NCBI GenBank assembly: GCA_019022495.1
Contig: JAFEKR010000006.1
Span: 1,116,001 to 1,180,000 of the forward strand
Source of the DNA: Epichloe hybrida
Lineage: Eukaryota; Ascomycota; Sordariomycetes; Hypocreales; Clavicipitaceae
Reading direction: 5' to 3'
DNA: 64,000 nucleotides
How positions within the stretch are numbered: position 1 is the first letter of the stretch; each line of letters begins with the position of its first letter. Shown here piece by piece: positions 9,846 to 21,213 of the stretch. The notes below the pieces were generated by a model. It was not told where the DNA came from. It saw nothing but the letters and a program-made list of their open reading frames with translations, and ran no database searches. The position numbers were made by a program, and so were the translations under genes.

Positions 9846-12485
9846 ATGCCTACTCTTTCTGTTCCTGAGTTGCAACAGAAGCTCTATAAACGCATGGGTA
9901 TTGCATCTATTATACCCAACCAAAATACAGCCCTCCTATCCCACGCAAGCTCAGGCGGAGCTCGACAGTCCCCAAGAAAAGAGTTACGAAGACAGCGAAG
10001 AGTATTTAAGAAGCGCCAGAAATACTCAAAACAGTATAAAAATAGAGAGCGAAGTCCAAGAATGCCTACAGTACATCATACTCTCAACGAAGACCTTTCA
10101 GGCTCAAGCTCAAAGTTATTCGCAAGCTTGAACAGTTCGGCACAAGGCCTTGATCCAGAGAATGCTGGCACAGAACTTGCCCTCAAGGGCGGAACAGACG
10201 AGTCAGAGGCTTCCCACTCTTTTCATGAAACAAAATATCGGCCTCAACGGCAGACAGAGAATGGAAGCATGCCTAAGACACTTTTGAAGCAGCTTGCCCA
10301 AGATGATGCCGAAATCGAAAATCTTGAGAGAAAGCTCGGTATCAGAAAAGGTCGTCGGTCTCTGCCTCGAGCATTCAAGGACGATGGTCTCGATGAACTT
10401 CTAGGAGGGGTGGTGGACGGTGATTCCACTAGCGAAGATGATCAAGGAAAGCGAAAAGCTGCTTATGACAATTGGTTATCTTCTAAACGAAGGAAACATA
10501 ATGCTCTTCCGGAATCCTCCACTGAACGCGATCTTGGTAACATGCTTATCGGCTCTGACTGCGAATCATCACAGCATGGCAGTTCTAATCACCCCGAGAT
10601 GAGACTGGATAATTTTGAACCAAAGCGAAGATTATGCAATGCTCCTGATGGGGTTGAGCGTGAATATGATGACGATTTGACAAAAAAAAGTGATGGATCC
10701 TTCGAAGGTTTCGATGACACCTCTGAGGTGCTGACAATTCTCCAATCACCGCCAAGACCGAGAGAAAACCCATATGTCGCACCAACGGGGGGGATCAATC
10801 TTGCGAAATACATTCCACCCTCGAAGAGACACCAAGAAGAAGGAAAAAAAGACACTGAACTACAGAAAAGACTCCAAGGCGTTGTTAATCGGCTGACTGA
10901 TGCCTGTCTCATTTCACTGACCCAATCTGTCGAGGGAATTTATCAGTCACATGCACGTGGGAAAGTAACTGAGATCCTCACTGACGCCATCCTGGCGCAA
11001 ATGCGCAAGTCGGAAACTCTTCCCGATCAATTCTTTGTTCTTATTGGCGGGTTCTCCGCAGCCATCTATAAAATCACAGGTTCTAGTTTTGGATCGCACT
11101 TGGTGAGACGGGTAGTGAGAGAGTTCAGCGAGCAATATAACTACGCATTGACCTATACTGGCAATCACATTAGGAAAGAACCTTCAAACCTTCTTACCTT
11201 CTTGACCCAGCTATATGTTTTCGAAGTTGTCGGCTGCACTATCGTGTTCGATTATATGGAAAGACTGTTGGACAACCTCTCTGAGCTCAATGTGGAACTT
11301 CTTCTCAGGGTATGTCGCATGGCCGGCAGGTTATTGCGGAGGGATGATCCTCAAGCCCTTCAGCATGTTTCGAATGTTCTGAACGTGGCTGTTTCCAGAA
11401 TTGGATATTCAAATATCTCTGTACGAACCAAATTCATGGTTGAGACTATCCAAGACTTGAAGAACAGCAAGGCTAAGGCCAAAGGAACGGAATCTATTAT
11501 CGTCTCCGAGCACGTACTTCGCATGAAGAAGCGTCTTGGGGAACTCAAAACTCAATCCCGTCGACTGGATGGACTGACCCCGATGGGTATACGCCTCAAA
11601 GACATTGAAGACGTCGACAGGCATGGCAAATGGTGGCTGGTTGGGGCAAGTGTTCCTGAATATCGGGATGCAGCCGAGAGGGCGAGTTTGGTCAGTGGGC
11701 AAGCGAAGACCACCCTCAATGAGGCTCCGGATGATGAGGATATGGATTTTGTGCTGCCAGACTTCCCAAATAAGGCCAAGGCGCAAGGCCTCAACACTCC
11801 TTCACAGATTGCCATCTTTACTGCCATCATGTCTGCGCTTGACTCTGAACATGGATACCGACAATTTGCAAATTTGAGATTAAAACGGGACGAACAATTG
11901 GAGATCACGAGAGTCTTGGTTCAATGCGTGGGGAGTGAACTTCATTACAACGAATACTATGCATTGGTAGGACGCCAAGCTTGTACGAATGGCAGGGTCA
12001 GATTTGCATTCCAAAATCGCTTGTGGGGAATGTTCCGAGGACTTGGCGAATCTTTGTTTGGAGGAGAAGAGGACGATGAAGAGACCATGGAAGGAGAGAG
12101 AATGAAGAATGACCGACGTTTGAGACATGTTGCGCAGTTCTACGCATCCCTGGTGGCCGATGGGTCTCTGAGTATTACTATCCTCAAGCCGGTGGAACTT
12201 CCAAAACTGAATGCGTGGTCGTCAATCTTCGTTGAGTGGTTCATCCTTAGCCTTCTGCGGAAATGTACAGGCAAGAGATCGCATGGAGACGAAAAAGTTG
12301 AGCGTACGTTCGGTCCAGCAACAGAAATACCTGGTCTGGCTGCAGGTTTAAATTGGCTCTTGAGAAACAGGATCATTAATGCAACAGCTGTTGGGCATAG
12401 GGAAAGGAAAACCCTTAAAGATGTGATAGAAAAGGCTCAGATGGCTGTGCAACAAAGTCCAGCATTGGGGGGCATTCTAAAGTGA
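9846..12485 (+). CDS. sgd1: Sgd1/NOM1 nucleolar MIF4G-MA3 protein
   Basis: Single-exon frame of 879 residues, close to the length of yeast Sgd1. The first ~330 residues are charged and low in complexity, with a basic patch RKELRRQRRVFKKRQKYSKQ and acidic stretches. A MIF4G domain spans about 339-545 (starts LQKRLQGVVNRL; includes GSHLVRRVVREF). The family signature GKWWLVGA follows, then an MA3 domain from about 650 (TPSQIAIFTAIMSALDSEHG). The family acts in the nucleolus in 40S/18S rRNA processing, recruiting a DEAD-box helicase (eIF4AIII in animals, Fal1 in yeast). An in-frame stop at 9834 limits extension. The N-terminus MPTLSVPELQQKLYKRMG is not what I expect of the family, so the true start or a first exon may differ; the rest is secure. 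Confidence 0.9.
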   Translation: MPTLSVPELQQKLYKRMGIASIIPNQNTALLSHASSGGARQSPRKELRRQRRVFKKRQKYSKQYKNRERSPRMPTVHHTLNEDLSGSSSKLFASLNSSAQGLDPENAGTELALKGGTDESEASHSFHETKYRPQRQTENGSMPKTLLKQLAQDDAEIENLERKLGIRKGRRSLPRAFKDDGLDELLGGVVDGDSTSEDDQGKRKAAYDNWLSSKRRKHNALPESSTERDLGNMLIGSDCESSQHGSSNHPEMRLDNFEPKRRLCNAPDGVEREYDDDLTKKSDGSFEGFDDTSEVLTILQSPPRPRENPYVAPTGGINLAKYIPPSKRHQEEGKKDTELQKRLQGVVNRLTDACLISLTQSVEGIYQSHARGKVTEILTDAILAQMRKSETLPDQFFVLIGGFSAAIYKITGSSFGSHLVRRVVREFSEQYNYALTYTGNHIRKEPSNLLTFLTQLYVFEVVGCTIVFDYMERLLDNLSELNVELLLRVCRMAGRLLRRDDPQALQHVSNVLNVAVSRIGYSNISVRTKFMVETIQDLKNSKAKAKGTESIIVSEHVLRMKKRLGELKTQSRRLDGLTPMGIRLKDIEDVDRHGKWWLVGASVPEYRDAAERASLVSGQAKTTLNEAPDDEDMDFVLPDFPNKAKAQGLNTPSQIAIFTAIMSALDSEHGYRQFANLRLKRDEQLEITRVLVQCVGSELHYNEYYALVGRQACTNGRVRFAFQNRLWGMFRGLGESLFGGEEDDEETMEGERMKNDRRLRHVAQFYASLVADGSLSITILKPVELPKLNAWSSIFVEWFILSLLRKCTGKRSHGDEKVERTFGPATEIPGLAAGLNWLLRNRIINATAVGHRERKTLKDVIEKAQMAVQQSPALGGILK

Positions 12486-13276
12486 CCGAAAATTAGAATG
12501 CCGAGGTATGGTATCATTGGGGCCACCTCCGGAATAACATAGCAACACAAACCTCCGTTTCGTGATTCTCATGGACAGAAGGTGCAGTAATATTTAGTAC
12601 CAGCTTGTGTCCGACATCTCATAATATCTCGGCCTAGATTAACAGACTACATATTCACCCCAAAGGTTACCAATGTGCTTCTATAAGATATTGTTACAAC
12701 GGCTGATATTTGCGTTGTCTTGTTCGACTAAATCCTAGATCTTACTACGACGTCAACTTGTTGGTGAAGATAAGAAAAAGAGATACGACTGATAAATATC
12801 TTGAAAGTCGAGGCAATTTGCGCCAAAGGCATTTCATAGGCTACGTTTACATGCAGGCACTAGCTAGGTATTTGACAACTCTGTCTTATCAATGCATGCC
12901 TACCGGGCTTGGTGAAAGTGATGTAATACAAATGACTCCATCTAACTATTACGCACGTATGTACTTCCTGCGTTGTTGCTTTTGGTCCTTCTGTGACAAA
13001 CAGTCTAATAAAGCACCTTCACGTGGACTCATTGGAGGTGGGTTCAACCCTTCTAACCTCAGGCATGAAGGCAACCATTTGCTCTCATCGGTAGGGAGCG
13101 CCAGGTCCCAGGAAAAAATTCCCAGGCGACAGACCAGACCCACCTGCTTTTCGACGCAGAGCCTCGAGGGAGCTCTCCGACACATTTACAACACATTACC
13201 CAACTTGACTCCCTCTTTTAACTTCGCATGCTACCTGGCGTCGTCGACCAACATATACTTCATAAATTGGCGTGTA
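12486..13276. promoter_or_regulatory. Intergenic region, upstream of dihydrolipoyl dehydrogenase
   Basis: About 0.8 kb. An open frame runs through 12710-13345 into exon 1 of the next gene, but its upstream part lacks any domain or similarity I recognise and is treated as leader/promoter. No repeats seen. Confidence 0.5.
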
Positions 13277-15128
13277 ATGATGCTTAACAGCAGACTTCTC
13301 TCTAGAAAGGCCGTCAGGCCGTCGTCCTGGCAGCAGCAGTCGTAAGTTTGGAAGCTAATCGCTCATCCAACGCAGCTCGTCCTGTTCGGATATCTCTGTT
13401 AATTGTCATTGCTGAATAATATGATTTACCAGACTACCTAAGATTGCTTCGTCTTTAATGCCAGCTCGATGGAGTCGTGAATTTGCTTCTGTTTCTGGTT
13501 TGTATACTACTTGTTTACTACTGCTGACAAAGTCGAATTTTCTCATAATAGTCGTCAGCTAACCAGTTTCACAGAGGAGAAGGATCTCGTCATCATCGGA
13601 GGTGGTGTTGCTGGATATGTCGCCGCCATCAAGGCTGGACAAGAGGGCATGAAGGTACGACTGGGAACGGTAACAAAATATGTCTGATATTGCGACTACT
13701 AATAATCGTCACACTCTCAGGTCGCGTGTATCGAAAAGCGTGGGACTCTCGGAGGAACCTGCCTCAACGTTGGCTGCATTCCATCAAAATCTCTCTTAGG
13801 TAATTCACATCTTTACCACCAAATTTTGCACGACACGAAGAATCGCGGTATCGAAGTCGGCGAAGTCAAACTCAACCTGCCCAATTTCATGAAAGCCAAG
13901 GACTCTGCAGTCAATGGCCTTACAAAAGGTGTGGAGTTCCTCCTGAAAAAGAATGGCGTCGATTACATCAAAGGCGCTGCTTCATTCGTGAACGAAAATG
14001 ATATCAAGGTGTCTCTCAACGAGGGTGGAGAGACGACTGTCCGGGGAAAGAACATACTTATCGCAACTGGTTCTGAAGCCACTCCTTTCCCTGGTCTGAA
14101 AATTGATGAGAAACGTGTCATCACCAGCACTGGCGCCATTGCCTTGGAAAAAATTCCTGAGACCATGATTGTCATTGGTGGCGGTATCATTGGGTTGGAA
14201 ATGGCGTCTGTGTGGTCTCGCCTTGGCACTAAAGTTACTGTAGTCGAATTTCTTGGTCAGATTGGTGGTCCCGGTATGGACGCCGAAATTGCAAAAGCAA
14301 CTCATAAGCTTTTGAAGAAGCAGGGCATGGATTTCAAACTGAACACCAAGGTCGTCAGCGGTGACAATTCCGGAGACAAGGTCAGCTTAAATGTTGACGC
14401 TGCCAAGGGTGGCAAATCAGAAACTGTAGGACCCCTAGCTTTTTTCATCAGCTGAACATCTGTATGCGACTATTTGAACACCTCAGTACATTTGCTAATA
14501 TCGATACTAGCTTGATGCCGATGTTGTACTGGTTGCTATCGGTAGACGACCATATACGCAAGGTTTAGGCCTCGAGAATATTGACATGGAGCTCGACGAA
14601 CGCGGTCGCGTCATTATTGACTCGGAATATCGAACCAAGATACCCCACATTCGATGCGTTGGAGACGTCACTTTCGGCCCCATGCTCGCTCACAAAGCTG
14701 AGGAAGAGGCTGTTGCTGTGGTGGAGTATATCAAGAAGGGCTATGGCCATGTTAACTATGGATGCATTCCCTCTGTCATGTACACCTATCCTGAAGTGGC
14801 CTGGGTTGGCCAGAATGAGCAAGATCTCAAGAACCAAAAGATCCCATATCGCGTGGGCACCTTTCCCTTTAGCGCAAACTCGCGTGCCAAAACCAATTTG
14901 GACACTGACGGCCTCGTGAAGATGTTGGCAGACCCAGAAACGGACAGGCTCCTCGGTGTTCATATCATTGGCCCTAATGCTGGTGATATGATCGCGGAGG
15001 GCACCTTGGCTTTGGAGTATGGGGCGTCCACTGAGGATATCGCGAGAACCTGCCATGCTCATCCCACATTAGCGGAAGCATTCAAGGAGGCTGCTATGGC
15101 CACCAGCTCCAAGGCCATTCACTTTTGA
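13277..15128 (+). CDS. lpd1: Dihydrolipoyl dehydrogenase, mitochondrial (E3)
   Basis: Five exons: 13277-13341, 13433-13497, 13575-13654, 13721-14425 and 14511-15128; 1533 nt, 510 residues, all phases consistent. Residues 1-40 are a basic, Ser/Arg-rich mitochondrial presequence (starts [18 protein letters not shown]). The FAD-binding [10 protein letters not shown] motif follows, then the redox disulfide [13 protein letters not shown] with Cys84 and Cys89, an NAD-binding [14 protein letters not shown] motif, and the C-terminal interface motif [10 protein letters not shown] giving catalytic His489 and Glu494. The enzyme reoxidises lipoyl groups with NAD+ as the shared E3 of pyruvate, 2-oxoglutarate and branched-chain dehydrogenases and of the glycine cleavage system. 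All catalytic residues are present and length is normal. A second ATG follows the first directly, so initiation may occur at either. Confidence 0.97.
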
Positions 15129-16268
15129 TCAACGGGAATCATGAACTGGAAACTGTTACGTTCCCAACGCTCTCAAGTTCCTGGTGCCCTTCGCTATCAA
15201 GTAGGAGAGAGCATGCTTTAAACCATGCATCAAGGAGGATATATAGTCTTGTGAGGGAACCTAACTCAGCGAGATCGGGTCGCTGTTGGACAAGTGGCTA
15301 AAACGTCTGCTACTTCCACACTTTCAGCTTCGACGGTGTAATTTTACAATGTTTTCATATTACCTGACAAATTTGCTATAAACAGGTCTTGCAAGACCTG
15401 TTTCAATTACTCGCCAATTTTGAAAGCTTACGTCGGCCAATATGTAGGCGCACACATATCCAAAGTATCACTGGAACTTGCAGCGGCGGCATCGGCTAGC
15501 AGCCGTTGAACTGGCCGGAAGTATGGCACGTAGTGCGTCAATCTTTTGCTCCAGATTGTCCTTCCGCCGATTTCGGGTTTGGTAAGGACGACGATCTGTT
15601 TTAATTGCGACTCACATTTTTACTCGAATCACTGTGCTTTTTAGTAGATACGGCACCAGAAACACGATGGAAATTTCGTTAGATTAATGTTTTTCGCTTC
15701 CAGTACTAAGTTTAGTACACAAGTCATATAATGAGGCATCTTACGTAGGTTCCTCAGGTCGAAGCATGTATGGTCCATTGAGCGTTGAATACCCACCTAT
15801 GTATGTAATAAGGTGCGGCCCTACCCTAGGTACCTAAGCAACTAGGTGACCACTGACCACTGAGGCGCAGATGGCGCAGATGGCGCAGGAGAGCAGGTGA
15901 CTTGACACCACCTCCTGGTAGCATCAATGCCAGCTCATTGTCCATGCCCTATACGAGCAATCCCTCATAGACCGAGGGTTATCATATTTCTGTCCAACGT
16001 ATGCATTTTAAGTCATCTTCCATCACTGTCAGATGCACTCAATGCGCCAGGATTGAATGCGAGCCCTTTCGAAGACACTCACACTGGCGTCAGCCTCCTG
16101 CTGAACCTCCAGTTGGCCTATTTTCGCAACTGCTCATTGCGACCTGTCATTAATCGAAAATCGTCAAAGAGGTTGGAATTTGCATAATCAGTCCCGTATT
16201 TTCGACCAGAGCCTTACCATTCTCCTTATTGTCCGTCGGAAACCGCCAAGCATGCTTTGAGGGTCAAA
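15129..16268. other. Intergenic region between LPD1 and VAC14
   Basis: 1.14 kb holding the LPD1 3' UTR and the VAC14 promoter. Apart from a small 9-bp tandem repeat (15864-15888) and a neighbouring doubled gaccactgaccactga, no structure stands out. The open frame at 15927-16187 has no recognisable content. Confidence 0.5.
15864..15888 (+). repeat. Short tandem repeat, unit ggcgcagat
   Basis: Two full copies and one partial copy of the 9-mer ggcgcagat in the VAC14 upstream region. A multiple-of-three GC-rich unit outside any called gene; likely slippage-prone, with no function claimed. Confidence 0.7.
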
Positions 16269-19200
16269 ATGGATGCGAATATACAACGGGCGTTGAACGA
16301 TAAACTCTACGACAAGCGCAAAGTCGGAGCTCTTGAGTAGGTGACTCTTCATCCGCACTTGTTCCCGAGGCCCCCTCAAATAATCCATGCTACCTTTGAT
16401 GGGGGCTTGGATACCGTTGACTATATGCCTGACATGATTAATTTGAACAGGCTAGAGAGAGTGATACGAGAGCTCGTGGCATCCAAAGATCACCAAAGAG
16501 TACACGATATCCTCGAGCAACTTTGCAATGACTATGCTTATGCTGTTCATCAGCCGCATGCCAGGAATGGGGGGCTTATTGGACTAGCGGCGGCTGCAAT
16601 TGCACTTGGCCCAGTAAGTAACCAAATATGAATACCAATTGAATACACTGGCTCGATGTTTGGCTGCACACTTGCGTGCTACATCCCGCATATTCAAATG
16701 CAGTCTGATGTTTTCTGCCATCCGGGATAGCGACTGGCAACGTTACTTGTTGCAAATACTCATACTCTTCACAAGAATTTGACGGACAGAGTCACTAACC
16801 GTACCACCTAGGACCTCCCCCGATATCTTGCCAAAATTGTTCCACCAGTTCTGGCGTGCTTCACAGACCAAGACGCTCGTGTAAGATACTATGCATGCGA
16901 GGCCATGTACAACATTGCGAAGGTAGCAAAGGGTGAAATTTTGGTCTATTTTAATAGCATATTTGATCAACTCTGCAGAGTACGAAACTCCGCTTCAGCC
17001 CCAAGCCTGTATCGAACATGAACATGAGCACTGACAGCATTTAGCTTGGAGCTGATTCCGAACTATCCGTAAAAAACGGTGCTGAGCTGCTCGATCGGCT
17101 TGTCAAAGACATAGTAGCCGAGTCAGCTGCTTCGTACGTGTCAGTGCTAGAAGCACCCCCCGCGTTTGATAATGACAAAACATCTATGGAAAATCAACAC
17201 ACTCACCTGCCTACAGCGTTCTCTCTGCCAAGATTTATTCCTCTTTTGAAAGAGAGGATATGGGTGATTAACCCCTTTACGAGACAGTTCCTTGTTGGGT
17301 GGATAACCTTGCTAGACTCTATTCCCGACCTTGAGCTTGTGACATGTCTTCCTGAATTTTTGGGAGGCCTGCTCAAATTTCTTGGAGACCAGAATGTTGA
17401 CGTTCGGACCGCAACTCAGTCTTGCCTAGACAAATTCTTAAACGAGATTAAGAGGATTGCTCTCGTGAAAAGGGGGATTTTGGAGAGTAGAAGATCCAGA
17501 GAAGGTGGGAAAAGGAAGCGGCAAGATTCGATGGACACAGAGAGCATCCGTCCAAATCTAGAAGAAGGAGACGAGATCGATTCCGATGCATTTGATGAGG
17601 ACGTTGAGAGTACTGAAGAAGACTGGATTCCCGGTCAAGATGTCGAGATTAATTATAAGCATATCCTAGAGATTCTGACGGCGACATTGGATTCTCCTCT
17701 AGGTTTGTTCACATTAACTCAAACAAAACAGGAAGCGGAACGTTCTGACGAAAAAACAGATGAAGATTGTCTATTAGAATCTCTGCGATGGATCATCGAG
17801 TTTCTCGATATATCACCGGAAGAGGTGTTACCTTTCACCCCCAAGATTCTCGCGCATATGTTACCAGCGATGGCTAGTAATAAGGAAACCATTTATCAAG
17901 CCGCTACTCGAGTCAACACATGCCTTATGGATTATGTAGTCTCATTATCGGATGAATCGGGCCTGAACAGCCAGTCTCTTCCGCAGAGCCAACATCGGCC
18001 CGCCTCCCGGCTTGCTCTGACCCGCGAAAGAGCCGATGACTCGCAAAGCAACAGGGCCTCAATTTCAAGCGTTCGAGAACAGGATAATCATAGCGTCTGC
18101 CCGGGCCAAAGCAGGTCTACCTCAACCGGCGGCATCCTGACAGCGGTGCCGTCTCCAGACCTAGATTATACGGCGGCTGTCAACTCTCTTACACTACTTT
18201 TCCTCAACGATCACGAAGCAACAAGAGTTGCTGCTTTGACTTGGCTAATCATGCTTCACAGAAAGGCACCCCGAAAAGTGTTGGCTTTCAATGATGGTAC
18301 TTTTCCTGCCTTGCTTAAAACTCTGTCTGATCCGTCTGACGCGGTTGTGACAAAGGACTTGCAGCTGCTTTCACAGATCTCTCGGAACAGTGAGGATGAT
18401 TATTTTGCGAATTTCATGGTTAACTTGCTGCAGCTGTTTTCTACGGATCGCAAGCTTTTGGAGACAAGGGGCAACTTGATCATTCGGCAATTATGCCTTA
18501 GCCTCAGTCCTGAACGCATTTATCGCACACTGGCCGACTGTATAGAGAAGGAAGAGGATGTTGAGTTCGCCAGCATCATGGTCCAGAATTTGAACAACAA
18601 TCTCATTACTGCCCCACAACTCGCCGAAGTTCGTAAGCGGCTGCGGAACCTTGAAACCAAGGACGGACAAACATTGTTTGTGGCGCTGTTTCGTTCGTGG
18701 TGTTACAATGCTGTCGCCACCTTTTCACTGTGTCTGCTGTCGCAAGCATACGAGCAGGCTTACCATCTGCTTCAGATATTGTGAGACTCGCATGGCACCT
18801 ATCCGGGTCACAGGCCCCAGATAGCTAACTTGAACCAGTGGCGAATTGGACATGACCGTCAATGTGTTGATCCAGGTGGACAAGCTTGTTCAGTTGATCG
18901 AGTCTCCAGTATTCACATGTAAATGCGTTCGCGATCCAGTTCGATTCCACGGTTAACACAGAAACATAGATTTGAGACTTCAGTTGCTCGAGCCAGAAAA
19001 GTACCCATATCTGTACAAATGCATGTATGGGATACTCATGCTTTTGCCGCAATCATCAGCCTTCGCAGCTCTCAAAAATAGGCTCAATAGTGTCAGCTCA
19101 ATAGGATATTTACATGTTGCACCCCGCAGGTAAGCCCCGATCTGACGTTTGTTGGAACCGACTTGTAAATAAAAAGGATTTTCACCCGAAATACCCATGC

Positions 19201-19579
19201 TTACTCTCTCATGATAAGCGCGGCGACGTCGACTATTAATCCGAATTACGATCGACCCAACCGACTCAAGGGCCGAGAGGATGGTGGCATCAGGTGGGTT
19301 GAATTGTTGGAGAAGTTTCGCAGCGTGCAAGAAAGGGCGAGGAGGGTGCAACGACTTAATCTAGACGGCGAAGATATTTCTGCGGCAGGTATAGCTGATC
19401 TTCGCGTCGGCGATGACTCACTAGAGCCCAAAAGCAGTGTCCGAGTTCCTGCGGCAGGAGTCACGCCGATGATGTCGGTTAAAGAGGCCAATTCCACAGC
19501 TCCGCTCAAGAAATCCGGTCTTGGGAGACAGTTTGGAAGACTTGGAGGCGCTGTCTCGGGCAAGAACAGAAGAAGCTGA
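16269..19579 (+). CDS. vac14: Vac14, scaffold of the Fab1/PIKfyve PI(3,5)P2 complex
   Basis: Seven exons: 16269-16336, 16451-16613, 16812-16979, 17045-18780, 18839-18918, 18970-19129, 19219-19579; 2736 nt, 911 residues, all phases consistent. The start [20 protein letters not shown] and the adjoining [13 protein letters not shown] are typical of Vac14. HEAT-like repeats follow ([40 protein letters not shown]), then an acidic linker near 170-200 and the conserved C-terminal half ([58 protein letters not shown]). Vac14 dimerises and holds Fab1 kinase and Fig4 phosphatase on vacuole and endosome membranes to set PI(3,5)P2. It converges on HAUS1 with only 87 bp between stop codons, so the 3' UTRs probably overlap. 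Confidence 0.95.
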
Positions 19580-19666
19580 GAAGTACACCACGCAGCGACA
19601 CAACATGTCAAAGTACGAAACGAAGAACAGAATATAGCTAGTACTTGTAGAATGATTACTCCTGGC

Positions 19667-20596
19667 TCAACGACGTTTGAGTGGGCTTGCTTGCTCTACT
19701 AGTCCTTCAAATACATGGTCGCGCTGTGCCGTCAAGCTTCTGAGTTGCTCCTGAAGGCCCTCAAGTTGATCTCTTGCTCTCTCGGGATCACTTGGCAATC
19801 TCCGGAAAGCGGCTATTTGTGAATCTAGGGTTTTTCTCTCGATTAACAAGCCAAGGAGCTGCTGTTCTTCTCTCATTACAGACTCGATGGTGCAAGGTAA
19901 CCGAGGTCTTGAAAACGGCGTGTTCAAACATTCCCTGGCATCTAGTATTTGCTTTGATTTCAATTTCGTCTTTCGCTGCAGATCAAGGTTTTGTTTAGAC
20001 AACTCTGTCGGCAAAGTATAGTTGGGGCCCTGGAACAGGGCCAAATGTTCTGCGGAAATTTGCAGTTCACGGGTGAGGTGTTCTTTCAGCGCCTTGACTT
20101 GTGTCATCACCTGCTCTGTTTCAAAAAGCGAAGTCTGTAGATTCAGGAATTCTTTGCACAAGTCCTCGGGGATGGGAAAGTCGATCCTATGTTGTACAGA
20201 CGTGTCTGCTAGTGCCTCGAGAGCAATTTTCCCCTCTCTTGTGAGGTAGTTTGTGACCTTGGCAACAATCAAATTCCGAATCACCAGCCCGTTCTCACAG
20301 CACGTTCCTGTTGTCAAGTTCGTAGCAATTTCAGCGCCAGCGTTATCTCTTAGCGCCAGCTTGCTCGCGGTAGATATGAGATCTCGATCATCGTTCGCGG
20401 CTTCGTTGATGCCCGCTAATGTAAGCAGCGCCTTCAAAGTTGCAGAATTGCGTTCGTACTCAGGCAGCCTTTGGCTCGGTAGGAGTTTAGAGAGCCAAGA
20501 ATCTACATATGACCAATCCTTTGCCGTAGACGCAGCGACGCGAGCAACAGATGGGGAAAACACGGTCGTCGAATCGTCTTGGCGTAGATAAGCCAT
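19667..20596 (-). CDS. haus1: HAUS augmin-like complex subunit 1
   Basis: Single exon, 309 residues. The N-terminal segment WSYVDSWLSKLL...RLPEYERNSATLKALLTLA mirrors the HAUS1 pattern (AAWLKKIFGDHPIPQYEVN in the human protein). The rest is almost all predicted helix and coiled coil, with heptad-like runs (LQTSLFETEQVMTQVKALKE; LQEQLRSLTAQRDHVFEGL), also usual for augmin subunits. Augmin recruits gamma-tubulin ring complexes to existing microtubules for branching nucleation in the spindle; some filamentous fungi keep it while budding yeast does not. Length is close to the usual 280-310. The ATG at 20594-20596 is the first in the frame and is preceded by normal leader DNA. Function is by family resemblance only. 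Confidence 0.82.
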   Translation of the reverse strand: MAYLRQDDSTTVFSPSVARVAASTAKDWSYVDSWLSKLLPSQRLPEYERNSATLKALLTLAGINEAANDDRDLISTASKLALRDNAGAEIATNLTTGTCCENGLVIRNLIVAKVTNYLTREGKIALEALADTSVQHRIDFPIPEDLCKEFLNLQTSLFETEQVMTQVKALKEHLTRELQISAEHLALFQGPNYTLPTELSKQNLDLQRKTKLKSKQILDARECLNTPFSRPRLPCTIESVMREEQQLLGLLIERKTLDSQIAAFRRLPSDPERARDQLEGLQEQLRSLTAQRDHVFEGLVEQASPLKRR

Positions 20597-21213
20597 GAAA
20601 CCGGGTCGTAAATTAAACTATATTCGGGCAGGAAAGATTTATGAGAAGCATCTGCCTCATTTGCGTCGCAAAAGATTGATAGTGGTAACTTTTGTGACTC
20701 AAAAACCATAGATAGCTTCGTTGATGGGTTTCTGGTTTGGCTTACCGTGGTATTGACCTCTGAGTTACACTGTGATTTTATGACAAAAGGTCTATGTTAA
20801 ATAGGTGGAGTGCGTACGGACTAAGCCTAAAACGGAAGATGTACGGAGTACGTCCGTACAGAGCTCGACGCATAGCAAGATACCGACTACGCAGGGCCCA
20901 CTAATGGATTTAGTACACGTTGGCAATTTTGAGTGGCCGATAATAGGTAACACAGTATCCTGAAACCAGATATCCTAGCCTTCATACTGAAATGCACTCA
21001 TTTAAATGCTCTTAGACAAGTTCGTCACACGTCATTCATCACTTCCAATCAATTCTAGTTTCAGAGCCATTGGTCAACTTTACAATTCTCATATGTTCGA
21101 ACATCCGTGATTTCTGCCTCTAACTTCTGACAAGCCAGGATTCGGGATTCCCCGATCGCGTCTTTCCATCAACTGCCGTTTCTCGATACAATCCATCCCA
21201 TAGTCTGTCGATA
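20597..21213. promoter_or_regulatory. Divergent promoter region, HAUS1 and DNAJC3-like gene
   Basis: 617 bp between two divergent starts. Near 20834-20860 the motif tacggag/ctccgta and near-palindromic arms (tacgga...tccgta) occur; the same words lie upstream of the RRM gene. The CT-rich stretch just before 21214 is usual for a fungal leader. No ER-stress element was recognised with confidence. Confidence 0.5.

Noticed and set aside
9742..10131. 129-codon frame overlapping the start of SGD1 in another frame
   Set aside because: Shadow frame; the SGD1 frame carries the conserved basic patch and the downstream domains.
12710..13276. 190-codon open stretch upstream of LPD1
   Set aside because: It is in frame with LPD1 exon 1 but has no mitochondrial-presequence character or domain; the Met at 13277 gives a normal targeting peptide and family-normal length.
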